A stretch of 6,410 nt of DNA from Fidelibacterota bacterium (GTDB lineage Bacteria > Fidelibacterota > Marinisomatia > Marinisomatales > UBA1611), in the NCBI GenBank assembly GCA_015658495.1, contig DQOT01000208.1:1-6410 (forward strand), read 5' to 3'. Of this stretch, positions 5,839 to 6,410 are shown in pieces; positions within the stretch are counted from its first letter, which is position 1; each line of letters opens with the position of its first letter. The notes beneath the pieces are model-generated. The model saw only the letters and a list, made by a program, of their open reading frames with translations, had not been told where the DNA came from and did no database searches. The translations under genes and the position numbers were made by a program.

Positions 5839-6290
5839 ATCTCAGACCATTTGATGCGGTCGTCGTTTGAATTCAGCATATCAAAAACAGAAGTGATTCC
5901 CTCTTTCTGTCCTTTCCAAATTAAAGTGTCTCTTGCTGTTTCAAAATTCACCCACTTGAATTCACAATGTTCTTCTGATATAGTTACATCTTCCCGATCC
6001 ACTTCAATTCCAAAAACGGGTACGAGATTGATTCTGTCTCCATGGACTTCATAAAATTTGCTCACATGATCTGCCACAAACATACGCACAGGATCAAAGC
6101 CTGTTTCTTCTTTTAATTCCCGGATGGCTGCTTCCGAAGCGGTTTCTCCCTCTTCGATCTTCCCGGCCACACCCTGCCAAAGATGCTCATACATTTTGGT
6201 CTTGGCTCTTTTCAGGAGTAAAAATTTCAATCCATCTTCCGTTTGGCGAAAAATATATGCATCAATAACTCTTACTAGGATATCAACCAT
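5829..6290 (-). CDS. Nudix hydrolase (possibly NudB-like nucleoside/pterin triphosphate pyrophosphatase)
   Basis: The protein has 153 residues and a perfect Nudix box, GX5EX7REUXEEXGU, at residues 43-65: Gly43, Glu49, Arg57-Glu58, Glu61-Glu62, Gly64. The acidic residues bind Mg2+ for attack on a nucleoside-diphosphate-linked substrate. [13 protein letters not shown] before the box, and the later [24 protein letters not shown] and WKGQKEG segments, resemble the dihydroneopterin-triphosphate/dATP pyrophosphohydrolase group (NudB/FolQ), but the substrate cannot be fixed from sequence. The ATG overlaps the upstream tgt stop in TAATG, and AAGGGA (6301-6296) lies five bases before it. Its own stop falls inside repeat copy 3. 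Confidence 0.9.
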   Translation of the reverse strand: MVDILVRVIDAYIFRQTEDGLKFLLLKRAKTKMYEHLWQGVAGKIEEGETASEAAIRELKEETGFDPVRMFVADHVSKFYEVHGDRINLVPVFGIEVDREDVTISEEHCEFKWVNFETARDTLIWKGQKEGITSVFDMLNSNDDRIKWSEIKL

Positions 6291-6410
6291 TACATTCCCT
6301 TTTGATTTTCCATATCACTTAGTAATGATTTGGACCAATGATCAAAATTTCCTTCATTAATCTTTTCTCGCATTTGTTTCATTAAATCTAAATAATAAGC
6401 CAAATTCAAT
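6290..6410 (-). CDS. tgt: Queuine/preQ1 tRNA-ribosyltransferase, C-terminal end (3' part only)
   Basis: The frame entering from the right edge gives 39 residues ending at TAA 6292-6290. The segment NLAYYLDLMKQMREKINEGN matches the conserved C-terminal helix of bacterial tRNA-guanine transglycosylase (typically HNLxYYLxLMxxIRxAI). That enzyme exchanges guanine for preQ1 at the wobble position of GUN-anticodon tRNAs. The catalytic part is outside the window. The stop overlaps the Nudix start by one base (TAATG), which suggests a coupled minus-strand transcript. The call rests on this short motif. Confidence 0.75.
   Translation of the reverse strand, partial: LNLAYYLDLMKQMREKINEGNFDHWSKSLLSDMENQKGM

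Overview
The window looks like bacterial chromosome: densely packed genes, short intergenic gaps, Shine-Dalgarno sites, and a moderately AT-rich composition by eye. The phylum cannot be fixed from this sequence alone. The full aerobic homogentisate route, dispersed palindromic intergenic repeats and an apparent selenocysteine gene would suit an uncultured marine or environmental lineage, but that is inference. UGA ends at least two genes here, the aminotransferase and homogentisate dioxygenase, so the standard code is in use.

Left part, bases 1-4205, plus strand: a tyrosine-degradation operon. In order it holds the C-terminal end of a HisC-like aminotransferase, 4-hydroxyphenylpyruvate dioxygenase (hpd), a fumarylacetoacetate hydrolase family enzyme, homogentisate 1,2-dioxygenase (hmgA) and a flavin reductase-like FMN-binding protein. 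Two junctions are ATGA start/stop overlaps and one is directly abutting. The only gap, before hmgA, holds a palindromic repeat. The likely flow is tyrosine to 4-hydroxyphenylpyruvate to homogentisate to maleylacetoacetate, then to fumarate and acetoacetate. No maleylacetoacetate isomerase gene lies in the window.

Middle, 4206-5298: a second kind of palindromic intergenic element, then a 307-codon ORF that looks like a shortened, motif-poor relative of AMP-forming acyl-CoA synthetases. It ends inside another copy of the first repeat.

Right part, 5299-6410, minus strand: the end of tRNA-guanine transglycosylase (tgt), a Nudix hydrolase coupled to it by a TAATG overlap, a third repeat copy, and a Bcp/PrxQ-type peroxiredoxin. 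The peroxiredoxin is the highlight. Its reading frame of 151 sense positions is interrupted only by one in-frame UGA, exactly where the peroxidatic cysteine belongs (TPG-U-T). A two-tier hairpin follows that fits a bacterial SECIS element. It is therefore read as a selenoprotein rather than a pseudogene; a simple ORF caller would report only the last 84 residues.
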